This document shows positions 32,332 through 41,483 of a stretch of DNA of 64,000 nt, one piece after another. Origin of the DNA: Clostridium sp. D33t1_170424_F3 (GTDB lineage: Bacteria > Bacillota > Clostridia > Oscillospirales > Acutalibacteraceae); NCBI RefSeq assembly GCF_015667585.1, contig NZ_JADPEG010000010.1, positions 62,001 to 126,000 of the forward strand, read 5' to 3'. Position 1 is the first letter of the stretch. Each line of letters opens with the position of its first letter. The notes beneath the pieces are model-generated. The model made no database searches. It was not told the DNA's origin and saw only the letters and a list, made by a program, of their open reading frames with translations. The translations under genes were made by a program, and so were the position numbers.

Positions 32332-33621
32332 ATGAAAGTTAGCGTACTCACCCTCGGCTGTAAAGTCAACCAATATGAATCGCAGGCCATGCTGGAACAA
32401 CTGGTTTCCGCGGGGTTTTCCGCATGTGAAACCTCCATGGAAAGCGACGTGGTGCTGATTAATTCCTGCACCGTCACCGCAACCAGCGACCAGAAGGTGC
32501 GCCAGACGCTGCGCCGCGCCCGGCGGGCCAATCCCAACGCCGTGATTGTGCTCACCGGCTGTATGCCACAGGCGTTTCCCGAACTGGCGGAACAGCTGAC
32601 TGACGCGGATATTGTTTTGGGCAACTCCAACCGGCGCTCCCTTTTGCCGGACATCCTGCAATATCTCTCCTCCCGCCAGCGCATTGTGGACATTGTCCCG
32701 CATGAAAAGGCCGCCGCATTTGAAAGCATGCACGTCGACCGTTTTTATGAGCGCACCCGCGCCTTCATCAAAATCGAGGACGGCTGCAACCGCTTCTGCT
32801 CCTATTGCATTATCCCCTACGCACGGGGCCGGGTTCGTTCCAAACCGCTGGAGGAATTGAAACAGGAGGTTGCGGACATCGCGGCAAACGGCTACCGGGA
32901 AGTCGTGCTGACCGGCATCAACCTCTCCGCCTACGGGCAGGAGCTTGGCCTGCACCTATGCGACGCGGTGGAGGCCGCCTGTAAACCGGAGGGGATTGCG
33001 CGCGTCCGTCTCGGCTCCCTGGAGCCAGAGCAGCTCAGTGAGCCTGTCATTGCCCGTCTGGCGCGGCAAAAGAAGCTCTGCCCGCAGTTCCACCTCTCCC
33101 TGCAAAGCGGCTGTGACGAGACGCTAAAGCGCATGAACCGCCACTATACCGCCGACGAATACCGCACCATTGTCCGCAATCTGCGCGCGGCGTTTCCAAA
33201 CGCCGCCATTACCACGGACATCATGGTGGGATTTCCCGGGGAAACCGAAGAGGAATTTGCGGAATCTCTGGCCTTTGCCGAAGAAATCCGCTTCGCCAAA
33301 GTGCATGTATTTGCCTACTCACGCCGCCCCGGCACCAAAGCCAACGACGCGCCCAGTCAGGTGACGCAGCGCATCAAAGAAGAACGCAGCCGCCGTATGA
33401 TCGCATTGACGCAGAAAACCAAGGAAGCCTTTTTTCAGGAGCAGCTCGGCCGCACGGAAGAGGTTCTCTTCGAGCGCGAAACCGCCAAACATGTTTATGA
33501 CGGGTACACAGAAAACTATACCCCCGTCAAGGTCAGCAGCACAGAAAATCTCTGCGGCCAGATTCGGCCGGTCACTTTGCGGGAGTCTGACGCGGAATGC
33601 TGCTTTGGCAAACTGATCTGA
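32332..33621 (+). CDS. mtaB: tRNA (t6A37) methylthiotransferase MtaB
   Basis: A 429-residue radical-SAM enzyme that converts t6A at position 37 of tRNAs reading ANN codons into ms2t6A. The N-terminal UPF0004 domain holds cluster cysteines (LGCKVNQYES, NSCTVT, TGCMPQ). The radical-SAM motif is CNRFCSYCIIPYARG (Cys-x3-Cys-x2-Cys), and a C-terminal TRAM domain covers about the last 60 residues (EVLFERE...YTPVKV). Length matches MtaB rather than MiaB. Start ATG 32332 follows AGGAG; 40 upstream in-frame residues are non-conserved. Confidence 0.95.
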   Translation: MKVSVLTLGCKVNQYESQAMLEQLVSAGFSACETSMESDVVLINSCTVTATSDQKVRQTLRRARRANPNAVIVLTGCMPQAFPELAEQLTDADIVLGNSNRRSLLPDILQYLSSRQRIVDIVPHEKAAAFESMHVDRFYERTRAFIKIEDGCNRFCSYCIIPYARGRVRSKPLEELKQEVADIAANGYREVVLTGINLSAYGQELGLHLCDAVEAACKPEGIARVRLGSLEPEQLSEPVIARLARQKKLCPQFHLSLQSGCDETLKRMNRHYTADEYRTIVRNLRAAFPNAAITTDIMVGFPGETEEEFAESLAFAEEIRFAKVHVFAYSRRPGTKANDAPSQVTQRIKEERSRRMIALTQKTKEAFFQEQLGRTEEVLFERETAKHVYDGYTENYTPVKVSSTENLCGQIRPVTLRESDAECCFGKLI

Positions 33622-33668
33622 AAACCTGTGCAGAATCCTTTCATACCCGCGAGTATCCTGAACAGGAG

Positions 33669-34982
33669 TTAACCATTCAATTGTTTGATCACATTTTGAA
33701 TCTCCTCTTTTGTCTGCTCCGCATTTAAATATTCCCAACTGTAGAACATAAATCCGTCGCAGTCGGTTTGCCTTCCCAGAGAAACCTGCTGCGCCAGAAT
33801 ATTGTTGGACTTTTTCCAGGTTCCGTCGTCCGCGTCGGAACCTGCTTTATATGCGGCCAACCCGAAATACAGCTTGATGTTGTCATCTTTTACCATCTGC
33901 TTCCACTGGTCCGCCGCTACATTGAACGGCAAAGTGGGGTTTTCAAAGTTGACATACAGCTGCGGGCAGATATAATCCACATAGCCGCGCACAGAGCACC
34001 ATGCATTGACGTCCGCGCCGATTTTCAGGTCGTTTTCGACGTTGGCCTGCGGGGAAATACCGAACTGTACCTCTGGCTTTACGCTCTTGATTTCGCTGTA
34101 GGTGAGCTGTACCAGCGCATTGACGTTCGCGCGGCGCCATTCCTGCAAATTGAGCGGCGTGCCGTTTTTGGCCGCCGACTGCGTATATTCGCCGTACGCC
34201 GCCTGGTCAAAGGAAGCGTCCTCCGTGGGATAAAAATAATCGTCAAACTGGATGCCGTCCACGTCGTATTTTTCCGCAATCTCCTTTGCCCCATCGGCAA
34301 CCAGCTTCCGTACTTCTTTGTACGCCGGGTTGAAATATTTGCCTGTATCGGTCTGAACGATCCACCCCGCCTTGGCGGCGTCCTCTTTCCAGAGGTTGTA
34401 CGCATTCGTCTGCGCCAGGATGGAGGGCGTATCCCCCAGCTGTACGCGCATAGGGTTGATCCACGCATGGAATTCCATTCCGGCGTCGTGCGTCGCCTTT
34501 ACCATGTACGCCAGCGGGTCGTAGCCGGGGTTCACGCCCTGTGTCCCACCCACAATATGGGACCACGGATAGAGCTCCGACGGATACAATGCGTCGCCAA
34601 ACGGCCGGACGTGGACAATCAGCGCATTCATACCGACCGCTTTGGATCCGGCAATGATGGCGTCAAATTTCTTTTGGAACGCCGCCTCGCTCCGGTTTTC
34701 CTCCTTGCTCATGTCGAGGCTCATGTAAGGGACCCAGACCGCGCGCATCTCTTCCGCGGCGGCAGGCGCCGTCACCGCAGGGGGTTCCTGCTGCGCGGAG
34801 GACGACGCAGGCGGTTCTTCTGCCTGGGAAGACGCTACAGAGGACATGCTTCCTTCCGGCAGGGAGGTTTGCGCCGGCTGCGTGCCGCCGCTGAAATTGA
34901 CCGCCATACACAACGCAACCGCAATAACAAGCAGGCAAACGCACGCCAGCAGGCTGTGGCGATGGAATAGCTTAATCACCAT
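33669..34982 (-). CDS. Exported GHL10-family glycoside hydrolase (FenI/DUF187 type)
   Basis: A 437-residue surface protein. A membrane anchor or signal segment lies at residues 8-28, followed by a Ser/Ala/Pro-rich linker to about 75. Then the GHL10 domain: EEMRAVWVPYMSLDM, NALIVHVRPFGDALYPSELYPWS, GMEFHAWINPMRV, DVDGIQFDDYFYP (likely catalytic Asp cluster), and QFGISPQANVENDL. Related proteins act on bacterial cell-wall or surface glycans. The protein is thus probably anchored outside the cell. Single-gene unit with a GGATGAAG Shine-Dalgarno. Confidence 0.88.
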   Translation of the reverse strand: MVIKLFHRHSLLACVCLLVIAVALCMAVNFSGGTQPAQTSLPEGSMSSVASSQAEEPPASSSAQQEPPAVTAPAAAEEMRAVWVPYMSLDMSKEENRSEAAFQKKFDAIIAGSKAVGMNALIVHVRPFGDALYPSELYPWSHIVGGTQGVNPGYDPLAYMVKATHDAGMEFHAWINPMRVQLGDTPSILAQTNAYNLWKEDAAKAGWIVQTDTGKYFNPAYKEVRKLVADGAKEIAEKYDVDGIQFDDYFYPTEDASFDQAAYGEYTQSAAKNGTPLNLQEWRRANVNALVQLTYSEIKSVKPEVQFGISPQANVENDLKIGADVNAWCSVRGYVDYICPQLYVNFENPTLPFNVAADQWKQMVKDDNIKLYFGLAAYKAGSDADDGTWKKSNNILAQQVSLGRQTDCDGFMFYSWEYLNAEQTKEEIQNVIKQLNG

Positions 34983-35064
34983 GTTGATTCTTCATCCTTT
35001 CTCTCAGCGGCTTCCCGCCGTTCCTGTCGCTTTGTCCAATTGGTTCCATTGTAACGCAACTCAT

Positions 35065-35093
35065 TTGACAGATTGGCGCAAATCGTGTAGGAT
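35065..35093 (+). promoter_or_regulatory. Sigma-A promoter for the zinc-ribbon/DUF1294 pair
   Basis: TTGACA (35065-35070), 17-base spacer, TAGGAT (35088-35093), 44 bases before the TTG start. Confidence 0.7.
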
Positions 35094-35136
35094 GGCTAAA
35101 GAATCCCGATGATTGGCTTTACTGGAGGTGTAAACC

Positions 35137-35502
35137 TTGTTTTTTCTGATCAGTATCATTGCCGGCAGCAGCGATTTAGGCCAGCGGCGCTGTACTACGC
35201 CCTGCTGCGGACCTGTAAACGCCTATCTGTCCTATACCTTCCAACAGTTCACTTTATTTTTCATCCCACTCTTTCGTTTTGGCAAACAGTATTTTCTTAC
35301 CTGCCCGCAGTGCGGCGCCATTTATGCGCTTACCAAGGAAGAGGGAAAGCGGTTGGAAAAAGACACGGACGCGCAGGCCGATCCCGCCTGTATGCATTTG
35401 GCGCGACAGGTTCATCACAGCCATTGCCCACGATGCGGCGCACCGGTTGAAGCAAACAGCCGTTATTGCCCGCAATGCGGCGCTTATTTAGGAGGTCAAT
35501 AA
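35137..35502 (+). CDS. Zinc-ribbon protein (zinc_ribbon_15-like)
   Basis: A 121-residue protein. The N-terminal two thirds fit the zinc_ribbon_15 type: an opening MFFLISIIAG, a first knuckle CTTPCC, the hydrophobic QFTLFFIPLFRFGKQYFL, and a second knuckle CPQCGAIYALTKEEGKRLE. A second zinc ribbon follows at the C-terminus (HCPRCGAPVEANSRYCPQCG). Starts at TTG 35137, 8 bases after GGAGG. Membrane contact is possible through the hydrophobic stretch. It overlaps the DUF1294 gene by one base, so they form an operon. Function unknown. Confidence 0.8.
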   Translation: MFFLISIIAGSSDLGQRRCTTPCCGPVNAYLSYTFQQFTLFFIPLFRFGKQYFLTCPQCGAIYALTKEEGKRLEKDTDAQADPACMHLARQVHHSHCPRCGAPVEANSRYCPQCGAYLGGQ

Positions 35503-35789
35503 TGCCATACTGGATTCTGTATTTTGTTTTTATCAGTCTGGTCGCGATTATCCTGACGGTGCACGACAAGAATGCCGCGCAGAAGCACCGCTGGCGCGTC
35601 CCGGAGGCCACCCTGCTCTGGGTTGCCGCGCTCGGCGGTTCCGTCGCCATGTATTTAACCATGCAGATAATCCGCCATAAGACCAAGCATCAAAAATTCA
35701 TGATCGGCATTCCGATCATCTTTTTTATCCAGCTGATTGCAATTGCATTTATTGTGGGACGAGCTATTTTCCCAAATCTATTTAACTGA
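35502..35789 (+). CDS. DUF1294 membrane protein
   Basis: A 95-residue inner-membrane protein. It opens with a hydrophobic helix (WILYFVFISLVAIILT), a family-typical KHRWRVPEATLLWVAALGGS segment with a second helix, a conserved IIRHKTKHQKF loop, and a third helix (IIFFIQLIAIAFIV). This matches DUF1294. GGAGG 7 bases before the ATG; the start overlaps the previous stop. Confidence 0.88.
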   Translation: MPYWILYFVFISLVAIILTVHDKNAAQKHRWRVPEATLLWVAALGGSVAMYLTMQIIRHKTKHQKFMIGIPIIFFIQLIAIAFIVGRAIFPNLFN

Positions 35790-35838
35790 AAATCCCTTCC
35801 GCCAGCGAAAGCAAAACTGCTGACGGAAGGGATTTTTT
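35789..35838 (+). terminator. Terminator after the DUF1294 gene
   Basis: AAATCCCTTCCG-CAGC / GCTG-CGGAAGGGATTT hairpin, then a T-run, starting at the stop codon. Confidence 0.92.
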
Positions 35839-35924
35839 GATTATCAAATTTGCAGAATTTTTATTCTCTTTTCTTTATAAAATATAAAGTGAATATTTTC
35901 AAAAAAGAGAAGACTCTGAATAGA

Positions 35925-35957
35925 CAAAACCGCCGCTTTTATCAAGCGGCGGTTTGT
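35925..35957 (-). terminator. Terminator of leuS and the long minus-strand block
   Basis: Minus strand AACCGCCGCTT / AAGCGGCGGTT hairpin followed by TTTGT, close to the leuS stop. Confidence 0.88.
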
Positions 35958-35962
35958 TATAT

Positions 35963-38374
35963 TTATTTTGCGACAATATTGACCAGTTTCCCCGGCACAT
36001 AGATTTCTTTAATCAGCTTCTTGCCGTCAATCTCCGCGGCAATTTTGGCGTCTGCCTTCGCAGCAGCCAAAACCTCATCCTTGGAAAGGTCTGCGGCGAT
36101 ATGCAGGCGGGTGCGCACCTTGCCGTTGACCTGTACCGCGATCTCCACGGTATCGTCCTTGCACTTCTCTTCATCGTAGGAGGGCCACGCCTGCTGGCAG
36201 ACCATACCGTCAAACCCCTGCGCGCTCCAGACTTCTTCGGTCACATGCGGCGCAAACGGATTAATCAGAATGGTAAAGATTTTCAGCTCCTCACGGGTGA
36301 TGGAGCCGTCCGTCGCCAGCTCATTCAGCAGGGACATCATTGCCGCAATCGCTGTATTGAACTTGAGGTTTTCAATATCCTCGCCGACTTTTTTGATCGT
36401 CTTATGGAACAGGGATTCCATATGCGGACGGACCCCATCCCCGGCAATCAGGTTCTCCTGCAGGTTCCAATACCGCTCGATGAAGCGGCGGCAGCCTTTG
36501 ATGCTGGAGGTGCTCCACGGCGCGGCCTTTTCAAAGTCGCCGATAAACATCTCATACATGCGCATGGTATCCGCGCCGTACTCGTTGACAATGTCGTCCG
36601 GGTTGACGACATTGCCGCGGCTCTTGCTCATCTTCTCGCCGTTTTCACCGAGGATCATGCCGTGGCTGGTGCGTTTGGCATACGGCTCCGCAGTGGGAAC
36701 CACGCCGATGTCGTAGAGGAATTTATGCCAGAAACGGCTATACAGCAGATGCAGCGTGGTGTGCTCCATGCCGCCGTTGTACCAGTCGACGGGCGTCCAG
36801 TAGTCCAGCGCCTCTTTGCTCGCCAGCGCGTCGGGATTGTGCGGATCCATATAGCGCAGGAAATACCAGGAGGAACCCGCCCACTGCGGCATGGTATCCG
36901 TTTCACGCTTGGCCGGGCCGCCGCAGTGCGGGCACTTTACATTGACCCAGTCCGTCATATGCGCCAGCGGGGATTCGCCGTTGTCCGTCGGCTCATACGA
37001 CTGCACCTCCGGCAGGCGGAGCGGCAGTTCGCTCTCCGGCAGCGCGACAAAGCCGCATTTATCACAGTGCACAATCGGGATCGGCTCGCCCCAATACCGC
37101 TGGCGGGAGAACACCCAGTCGCGCAGCTTAAAGTTGACCTTCGATTCCCCGATTCCCTTTTCGGTCAGGAACTCGGTAATCTTCACCTTTGCATCTTCCA
37201 CGCTCAGGCCGTCCAGAATGCCGGAGTTGACCATGACGCCGGTTTCACAATCGGTAAAGGCTTCCTTCTCCACATCGCCGCCCTTGACGACTTCAATGAT
37301 GGGAAGGTTAAATTTCTTTGCAAACGCCCAGTCGCGCGTATCGTGCGCCGGGACTGCCATGATCGCACCGGTGCCGTAGGACACCAGGACATAATCGGAA
37401 ATAAAGATCGGAATCTCCCTGCCGTTGACGGGATTGACGGCCATCACGCCGTCCAGACGGACGCCGGTCTTGTCCTTCGCCACTTCGGTGCGCTCAAAAT
37501 CGGATTTCTTGGCGGCCTCCGCCTGATAAGTACGGATTTCCTCCATGTTCTTGAGCTGGTCCGCCCATTTTTCAATCAGAGGATGTTCCGGAGAAATAAC
37601 CATGTACGTCGCACCGTAGAGCGTATCCGGGCGGGTGGTATAGATTTTCAGCTTATCCCCGGCGGTGGTCTCAAAATCGACTTCCGCACCGGTCGAACGG
37701 CCGATCCAGTTGCGCTGCTGCGCTTTGACGCGATCCGGATAATTTACCAGGTCCAGGTCGTCGATCAGGCGCTGTGCGTACTCGGTAATTTTGAGCATCC
37801 ACTGGGATTTGACCTTGTGGACTACCTCGCTGCCGCAGCGTTCGCAAACGCCGTCGACCACTTCTTCGTTCGCCAATACACATTTGCAGGAGGTGCACCA
37901 GTTGACGGACATCTCCTTTTTATAGGCCAGGCCGTGCTTGAAAAGCTGCAGGAAAATCCACTGCGTCCATTTGTAGTACGCCGGGTCCGTCGTATTGATT
38001 TCTCTGGACCAGTCAAAGGAAATGCCGAGCGACTGCAGCTGCTGCTTAAAGCGCGCAATGTTCTTCTCCGTAACGATCGCCGGATGCACGTGGTTCTTGA
38101 TCGCATAGTTCTCCGTCGGCAGGCCAAACGCATCCCAGCCGATGGGATACAGCACGTTGTAACCCTGCAGGCGGCGTTTGCGCGCAACGATATCCAACGC
38201 CGTGTAGGAGCGCGGATGGCCGACGTGCAGCCCCTGCCCGGACGGATACGGGAATTCTACCAGCGCAAAATACTTCGGCTTTTGAAAGTCCGCGTTGGAG
38301 GCATGGAATACGCCCGCCTCTTCCCATTTGTCCTGCCACTTTTTCTCAATCGGTCTGTGGTCATACTTGTTCAT
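35963..38374 (-). CDS. leuS: Leucyl-tRNA synthetase
   Basis: A class-I synthetase (803 residues) that charges tRNA-Leu. Signatures: HIGH as [10 protein letters not shown] (near residue 50), CP1 editing domain (about 220-420), zinc-binding CDKCG/CPHCGG in the catalytic insertions, KMSKS as [14 protein letters not shown], and an anticodon-binding C-terminal part. Bacterial length is about 805-880; this is a short form. Upstream in-frame ATGs (38464, 38392) add non-conserved residues; ATG 38374 starts [13 protein letters not shown]. rsfS lies 35 bases upstream, too close for a T-box leader. Confidence 0.97.
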   Translation of the reverse strand: MNKYDHRPIEKKWQDKWEEAGVFHASNADFQKPKYFALVEFPYPSGQGLHVGHPRSYTALDIVARKRRLQGYNVLYPIGWDAFGLPTENYAIKNHVHPAIVTEKNIARFKQQLQSLGISFDWSREINTTDPAYYKWTQWIFLQLFKHGLAYKKEMSVNWCTSCKCVLANEEVVDGVCERCGSEVVHKVKSQWMLKITEYAQRLIDDLDLVNYPDRVKAQQRNWIGRSTGAEVDFETTAGDKLKIYTTRPDTLYGATYMVISPEHPLIEKWADQLKNMEEIRTYQAEAAKKSDFERTEVAKDKTGVRLDGVMAVNPVNGREIPIFISDYVLVSYGTGAIMAVPAHDTRDWAFAKKFNLPIIEVVKGGDVEKEAFTDCETGVMVNSGILDGLSVEDAKVKITEFLTEKGIGESKVNFKLRDWVFSRQRYWGEPIPIVHCDKCGFVALPESELPLRLPEVQSYEPTDNGESPLAHMTDWVNVKCPHCGGPAKRETDTMPQWAGSSWYFLRYMDPHNPDALASKEALDYWTPVDWYNGGMEHTTLHLLYSRFWHKFLYDIGVVPTAEPYAKRTSHGMILGENGEKMSKSRGNVVNPDDIVNEYGADTMRMYEMFIGDFEKAAPWSTSSIKGCRRFIERYWNLQENLIAGDGVRPHMESLFHKTIKKVGEDIENLKFNTAIAAMMSLLNELATDGSITREELKIFTILINPFAPHVTEEVWSAQGFDGMVCQQAWPSYDEEKCKDDTVEIAVQVNGKVRTRLHIAADLSKDEVLAAAKADAKIAAEIDGKKLIKEIYVPGKLVNIVAK

Positions 38375-38409
38375 GTTCTGATTCGCTCCCATATTGTATC
38401 TTATATTAA

Positions 38410-38775
38410 TTACTCGTTTGCCTTCAGGATTTCTGTGATATCCACATTTTCCCCGTCCTGCCACAGGCGGTCCAGATCATAGAATTCACGGGATTCGCCG
38501 GTAAACACATGCACGATCACGTTGCCGTAATCCAACAGAATCCAGGAATTGGAGCGGTACCCCTCCGTGTGCTCCGCCGCAACGCCGCACTGTTCCTTGA
38601 GCTGGAATTCCACCTCGTCCGCCAGGGACTTAACATGCGTGCTGCTTGTACCGGTTGCCAGTACAAAATAATCCGCCAGAACAGAAATATCATGAATGCC
38701 AATCAGTTTTAGATCCTGTCCTTTTTTCTTGTCCAGTATCTGAATGGCCTTTTGCGCCAGTTCCAATGGTGTCAT
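38410..38775 (-). CDS. rsfS: Ribosomal silencing factor RsfS
   Basis: RsfS (121 residues) binds L14 on the 50S subunit and blocks joining with the 30S subunit in starvation. The family core shows [28 protein letters not shown] and [29 protein letters not shown]. It lies between yqeK and leuS, the usual Firmicute order nadD-yqeK-rsfS. Confidence 0.95.
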   Translation of the reverse strand: MTPLELAQKAIQILDKKKGQDLKLIGIHDISVLADYFVLATGTSSTHVKSLADEVEFQLKEQCGVAAEHTEGYRSNSWILLDYGNVIVHVFTGESREFYDLDRLWQDGENVDITEILKANE

Positions 38776-38811
38776 TTTCTTCTCCCCTTCTTTAAATAGG
38801 CCTTTGCCCGT

Positions 38812-39387
38812 TTAGATGATGGATTGATATTCCAGCACCGCTTCATTGTAGGCGGCGATGGAATCCGGATGAATCGCCAGACGGCGGTCCGTCAGGTCCT
38901 GGATGGTGTAGGTCATGCCGTGCAGCAAAGCCTCCAGCAGGCCGTTTTCCGCCGCGCGGCGCATATCCTCAACGCCGGGATAATCCCGGTCGGAAGAGGT
39001 AAAATCAGCCACAAACAATACCTTTTCCAGCAGCGACATATGCGCGCGGCCGGTGGTGTGGTACCGTATCGCGTTTAAAACCTCATGATCCTCAATGCGG
39101 AGCTCGTTTTCCGCATAAGCGGCGCCTAGCATGGCATGCCAGAGCTTTTGCCCGCTGCGCTCCACATCTGTCAGGACAATATCGTATTTCGTCATCAGCT
39201 TCATCTGTTCTTTGGGCGGCATGTCCTTCATAATATCATGCAGAATGCCGGCAGTACACGCTTTTTTTTCGTTCGCGCCGTATTTCTTTGCCAGGCGCGC
39301 CGCCTCATCCGCCACCGCCAGAGAGTGCTGATAACGCTTATCGCTCAAGAAAGGTTTTATAATCGCCTTGTAATCCTTATGGCTCAT
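38812..39387 (-). CDS. yqeK: HD-domain hydrolase YqeK (Ap4A hydrolase type)
   Basis: A 191-residue cytoplasmic HD-domain phosphohydrolase. YqeK enzymes split diadenosine tetraphosphate symmetrically. HD motif residues: RYQHSLAVADEAARLAKKYG (first His), GILHDIMKD (HD), and RYHTTGRA (later His), with ADFTSSDRD providing the last Asp region. ATG 39387 follows AGGAAG; a longer reading from 39594 overlaps nadD. Confidence 0.93.
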   Translation of the reverse strand: MSHKDYKAIIKPFLSDKRYQHSLAVADEAARLAKKYGANEKKACTAGILHDIMKDMPPKEQMKLMTKYDIVLTDVERSGQKLWHAMLGAAYAENELRIEDHEVLNAIRYHTTGRAHMSLLEKVLFVADFTSSDRDYPGVEDMRRAAENGLLEALLHGMTYTIQDLTDRRLAIHPDSIAAYNEAVLEYQSII

Positions 39388-39400
39388 TTTACCGCTTCCT

Positions 39401-40021
39401 TTACTGTTCAGTATTGCATAGAACCGCACGATATAAGCCTTTTTCCTCAATATACTGCGCAACTCCGGCGGGCACCAGCCCCCGAATGTCTTTTCCGTCC
39501 CGCACCGCCTCCCGAACCATTGTGGATGAGACGGGGAGGAATGCGATATTCGCCAGAATCGTTTTCGCACCGCCGGCCGCAATCTTTTTCGCATATTGTT
39601 TCAGTCTGGCAAGGCCGTGCGAACTGCGCGGCGCGGCGCAAATGGTTGCCAGCGCATAAATGCGCTCCGGCTCGCGCCACCGGTCCAGCGTCAGAAACAT
39701 ATCTTCGCCCACAATAAAACAGAGCTCCTTATCGGGATACCTGCGTTTTAAAGCGGTGAGCGTCTCATACGTATAGCTCGGCCCGCCCCGGCATATCTCC
39801 ATATCGCTGACCTCATAGGGGGTTCCTTCGCAGGCCATGCGGCACATGGCCACCCGGTCTTCCGCCTCCGCCAGATCCGGCGCCGCCTTGTGCGGCGGAA
39901 CAGAGGTTGGAATAAACAATACCTGTTCCGCTTCCAAAAGAGACGCAAACTGACGTGCAAGATGCAGATGGCCGTTGTGGATGGGATTAAACGTCCCTCC
40001 CAAAATTGCGATCCGTTTCAT
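39401..40021 (-). CDS. nadD: Nicotinate-nucleotide adenylyltransferase
   Basis: NadD (206 residues) adenylylates nicotinate mononucleotide, a step in NAD synthesis. The nucleotidyltransferase loop GGTFNPIHNGHLHLARQ (residues 8-24) has the (H/T)xGH signature; FIPTSVPPHK follows; the C-terminal SSTMVREAVRDG matches the ISSTxxR motif. Follows yhbY and leads into yqeK 13 bases later, so cotranscribed. Confidence 0.96.
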   Translation of the reverse strand: MKRIAILGGTFNPIHNGHLHLARQFASLLEAEQVLFIPTSVPPHKAAPDLAEAEDRVAMCRMACEGTPYEVSDMEICRGGPSYTYETLTALKRRYPDKELCFIVGEDMFLTLDRWREPERIYALATICAAPRSSHGLARLKQYAKKIAAGGAKTILANIAFLPVSSTMVREAVRDGKDIRGLVPAGVAQYIEEKGLYRAVLCNTEQ

Positions 40022-40045
40022 GGCGTTCGATTCCTCTTTATTCTA

Positions 40046-40351
40046 TTACTTTTTCCCTGATTTGGGAAGAATTATTTTCGGTTCCTTCTCATTTCTTCGA
40101 TAAAGTACAAATTTGGAGCCAATTACCTGCACCACGTCGGCCTTAACCTCTTCTGCGATCTGATCCGCCGCCTCACGGGAAGAGAGCGGCGCGGTTTCCA
40201 GCACTTTGCCCTTGATCAACTCTCGCGCGGTCAGCGCGTCGTCGGCCTGTTTGGTCAATTCCGGGCTCAGGCCGGATTTCCCCACCATTACGATGGTATC
40301 AACATCCACCGCAAGAGAGCGGAGATAAGCGCGTTGTTTACTGGTCAGCAT
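40046..40351 (-). CDS. yhbY: YhbY-family RNA-binding protein
   Basis: A 101-residue CRM (CRS1_YhbY) domain protein that associates with pre-50S ribosomal particles. LTSKQRAYLRSLAVDVDTIVMVGKSGLSPE and the later VVQVIGSKFVLYRRNEKEPKIILP are typical. GGAG precedes the ATG. Often next to nadD, as here. Confidence 0.93.
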   Translation of the reverse strand: MLTSKQRAYLRSLAVDVDTIVMVGKSGLSPELTKQADDALTARELIKGKVLETAPLSSREAADQIAEEVKADVVQVIGSKFVLYRRNEKEPKIILPKSGKK

Positions 40352-40365
40352 GATTTTTCTCCTTT

Positions 40366-40902
40366 TTATCTGATAATCTTTTCAAAACAATAGAACGGCT
40401 CCTGATCCCATAGCCCGCGCTGCAAACAGAGTTCCCCGGCCAATCGATAACCGTTTTTCTGATAGAGCGATACGCCCGGCGTATTGCCCGGGAGGACATC
40501 CAGGCGGATACTGGTTTTTCCGTACTGCCGCGCATACTGATCGGCAAATTGCAGGAGCGTTTCAGAAATTCCCCGGCGAAAATATACCGGATGGACCGCA
40601 AGCGTATGCACCACCAGAATTTCCTCCGGCCGGTTTCCCGCCTGCCAGGCAACGTCCGCATACCGCTCCGGCTGGATGCCGTCCAGAATACAGGTTCCCG
40701 CTACAGCGCCTTCCTCTAGGCACACATACAGCGCGCCGGATTGGAGCCCTTCTTCCGCCGTCTCCCGGGTCGGATAGATGTCTTTTCCCCAACCGGGATA
40801 GTTGACGTGCGATTCCAAATAGTCCGTCAGACTATCATACAGCTGTGCAACCGCGTCAAGATGCTCCGGCCCTGCCAGACGCACGCATCTTTTATCCGCC
40901 AT
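40366..40902 (-). CDS. GNAT family N-acetyltransferase
   Basis: A 178-residue cytoplasmic acetyltransferase. The acetyl-CoA pocket is seen in HTLAVHPVYFRRGISETLLQFA (beta4 and Arg/Gly loop of motif A) and motif B in YQKNGYRLAGELCL. ATG 40902 has GGAGAGA upstream; an earlier in-frame ATG (40926) lies in rdgB. It overlaps the rdgB end by 11 bases, so translation is coupled. The acceptor is unknown. Confidence 0.88.
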   Translation of the reverse strand: MADKRCVRLAGPEHLDAVAQLYDSLTDYLESHVNYPGWGKDIYPTRETAEEGLQSGALYVCLEEGAVAGTCILDGIQPERYADVAWQAGNRPEEILVVHTLAVHPVYFRRGISETLLQFADQYARQYGKTSIRLDVLPGNTPGVSLYQKNGYRLAGELCLQRGLWDQEPFYCFEKIIR

Positions 40903-41470
40903 GCTGTCTCTCCAAACAGTCCGCAAGCTTTCTCAGCGCCTTTCCCCGGTGGCTGATTGCGTCCTTTTCCGCCGGGGTCAGCTCCGCATAGGTCTTTTCT
41001 CCCACCAGGAAAACCGGATCGTAGCCAAAGCCGTCGGTCCCGCGCGGCGCAAACGCGACGCTTCCCTCGCAGACGCCCTCCACATCGATGCGCGTCCCGT
41101 CCGGATACACGACGCAAATTGCGCTGACAAAGCGCGCAGTCCGTTGTTCCGCCGGGACGTCCTTCAGCTCATCCAACAGCTTCCGGTTGCGGTCCGCATC
41201 CGTTGCATCTTTTCCCGCGTACCGCGCGGAGTAAACGCCCGGTGCGCCGTTTAAGGCGTCGACCGCGATGCCGGAATCGTCCGCCACCGCCGGCAGCCCG
41301 GTCTGCTTGCAGGCGGCTTCCGCTTTTAGAAACGCATTTTCCGCAAAAGTGGTCCCGGTTTCTTCCACCTCGTCCAGCTGCGCGGTGATTACCTCGATAT
41401 GCAGAGGTTCCAAAATCCGCTGCAGCTCCTGCACCTTATGTTGATTGTGGGTTGCCATTACATATTTCAT
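40892..41470 (-). CDS. rdgB: XTP/dITP diphosphatase (RdgB/HAM1)
   Basis: A 192-residue pyrophosphatase that removes non-canonical purine nucleotides such as ITP and XTP from the pool. Signatures: ATHNQHKVQELQRIL at the N-terminus, ADDSGIAVDALNGAPGVYSARYAG in the middle, and ISHRGKALRKL at the C-terminus. ATG 41470 follows GGAG; an upstream in-frame reading from 41554 overlaps ftsY and is not conserved. Confidence 0.95.
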   Translation of the reverse strand: MKYVMATHNQHKVQELQRILEPLHIEVITAQLDEVEETGTTFAENAFLKAEAACKQTGLPAVADDSGIAVDALNGAPGVYSARYAGKDATDADRNRKLLDELKDVPAEQRTARFVSAICVVYPDGTRIDVEGVCEGSVAFAPRGTDGFGYDPVFLVGEKTYAELTPAEKDAISHRGKALRKLADCLERQHGG

Positions 41471-41483
41471 ACCACACCGCTCC

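Noticed and set aside
38375-38409. Possible T-box leader for leuS
   Set aside because: Only 35 bases separate rsfS from leuS, far too short for a T-box.
35954-38482. 842-codon open frame on the plus strand opposite leuS
   Set aside because: It mirrors leuS codon for codon in an antisense frame, has no family motifs and no Shine-Dalgarno; leuS has full synthetase signatures. GC-rich third positions open such shadows.
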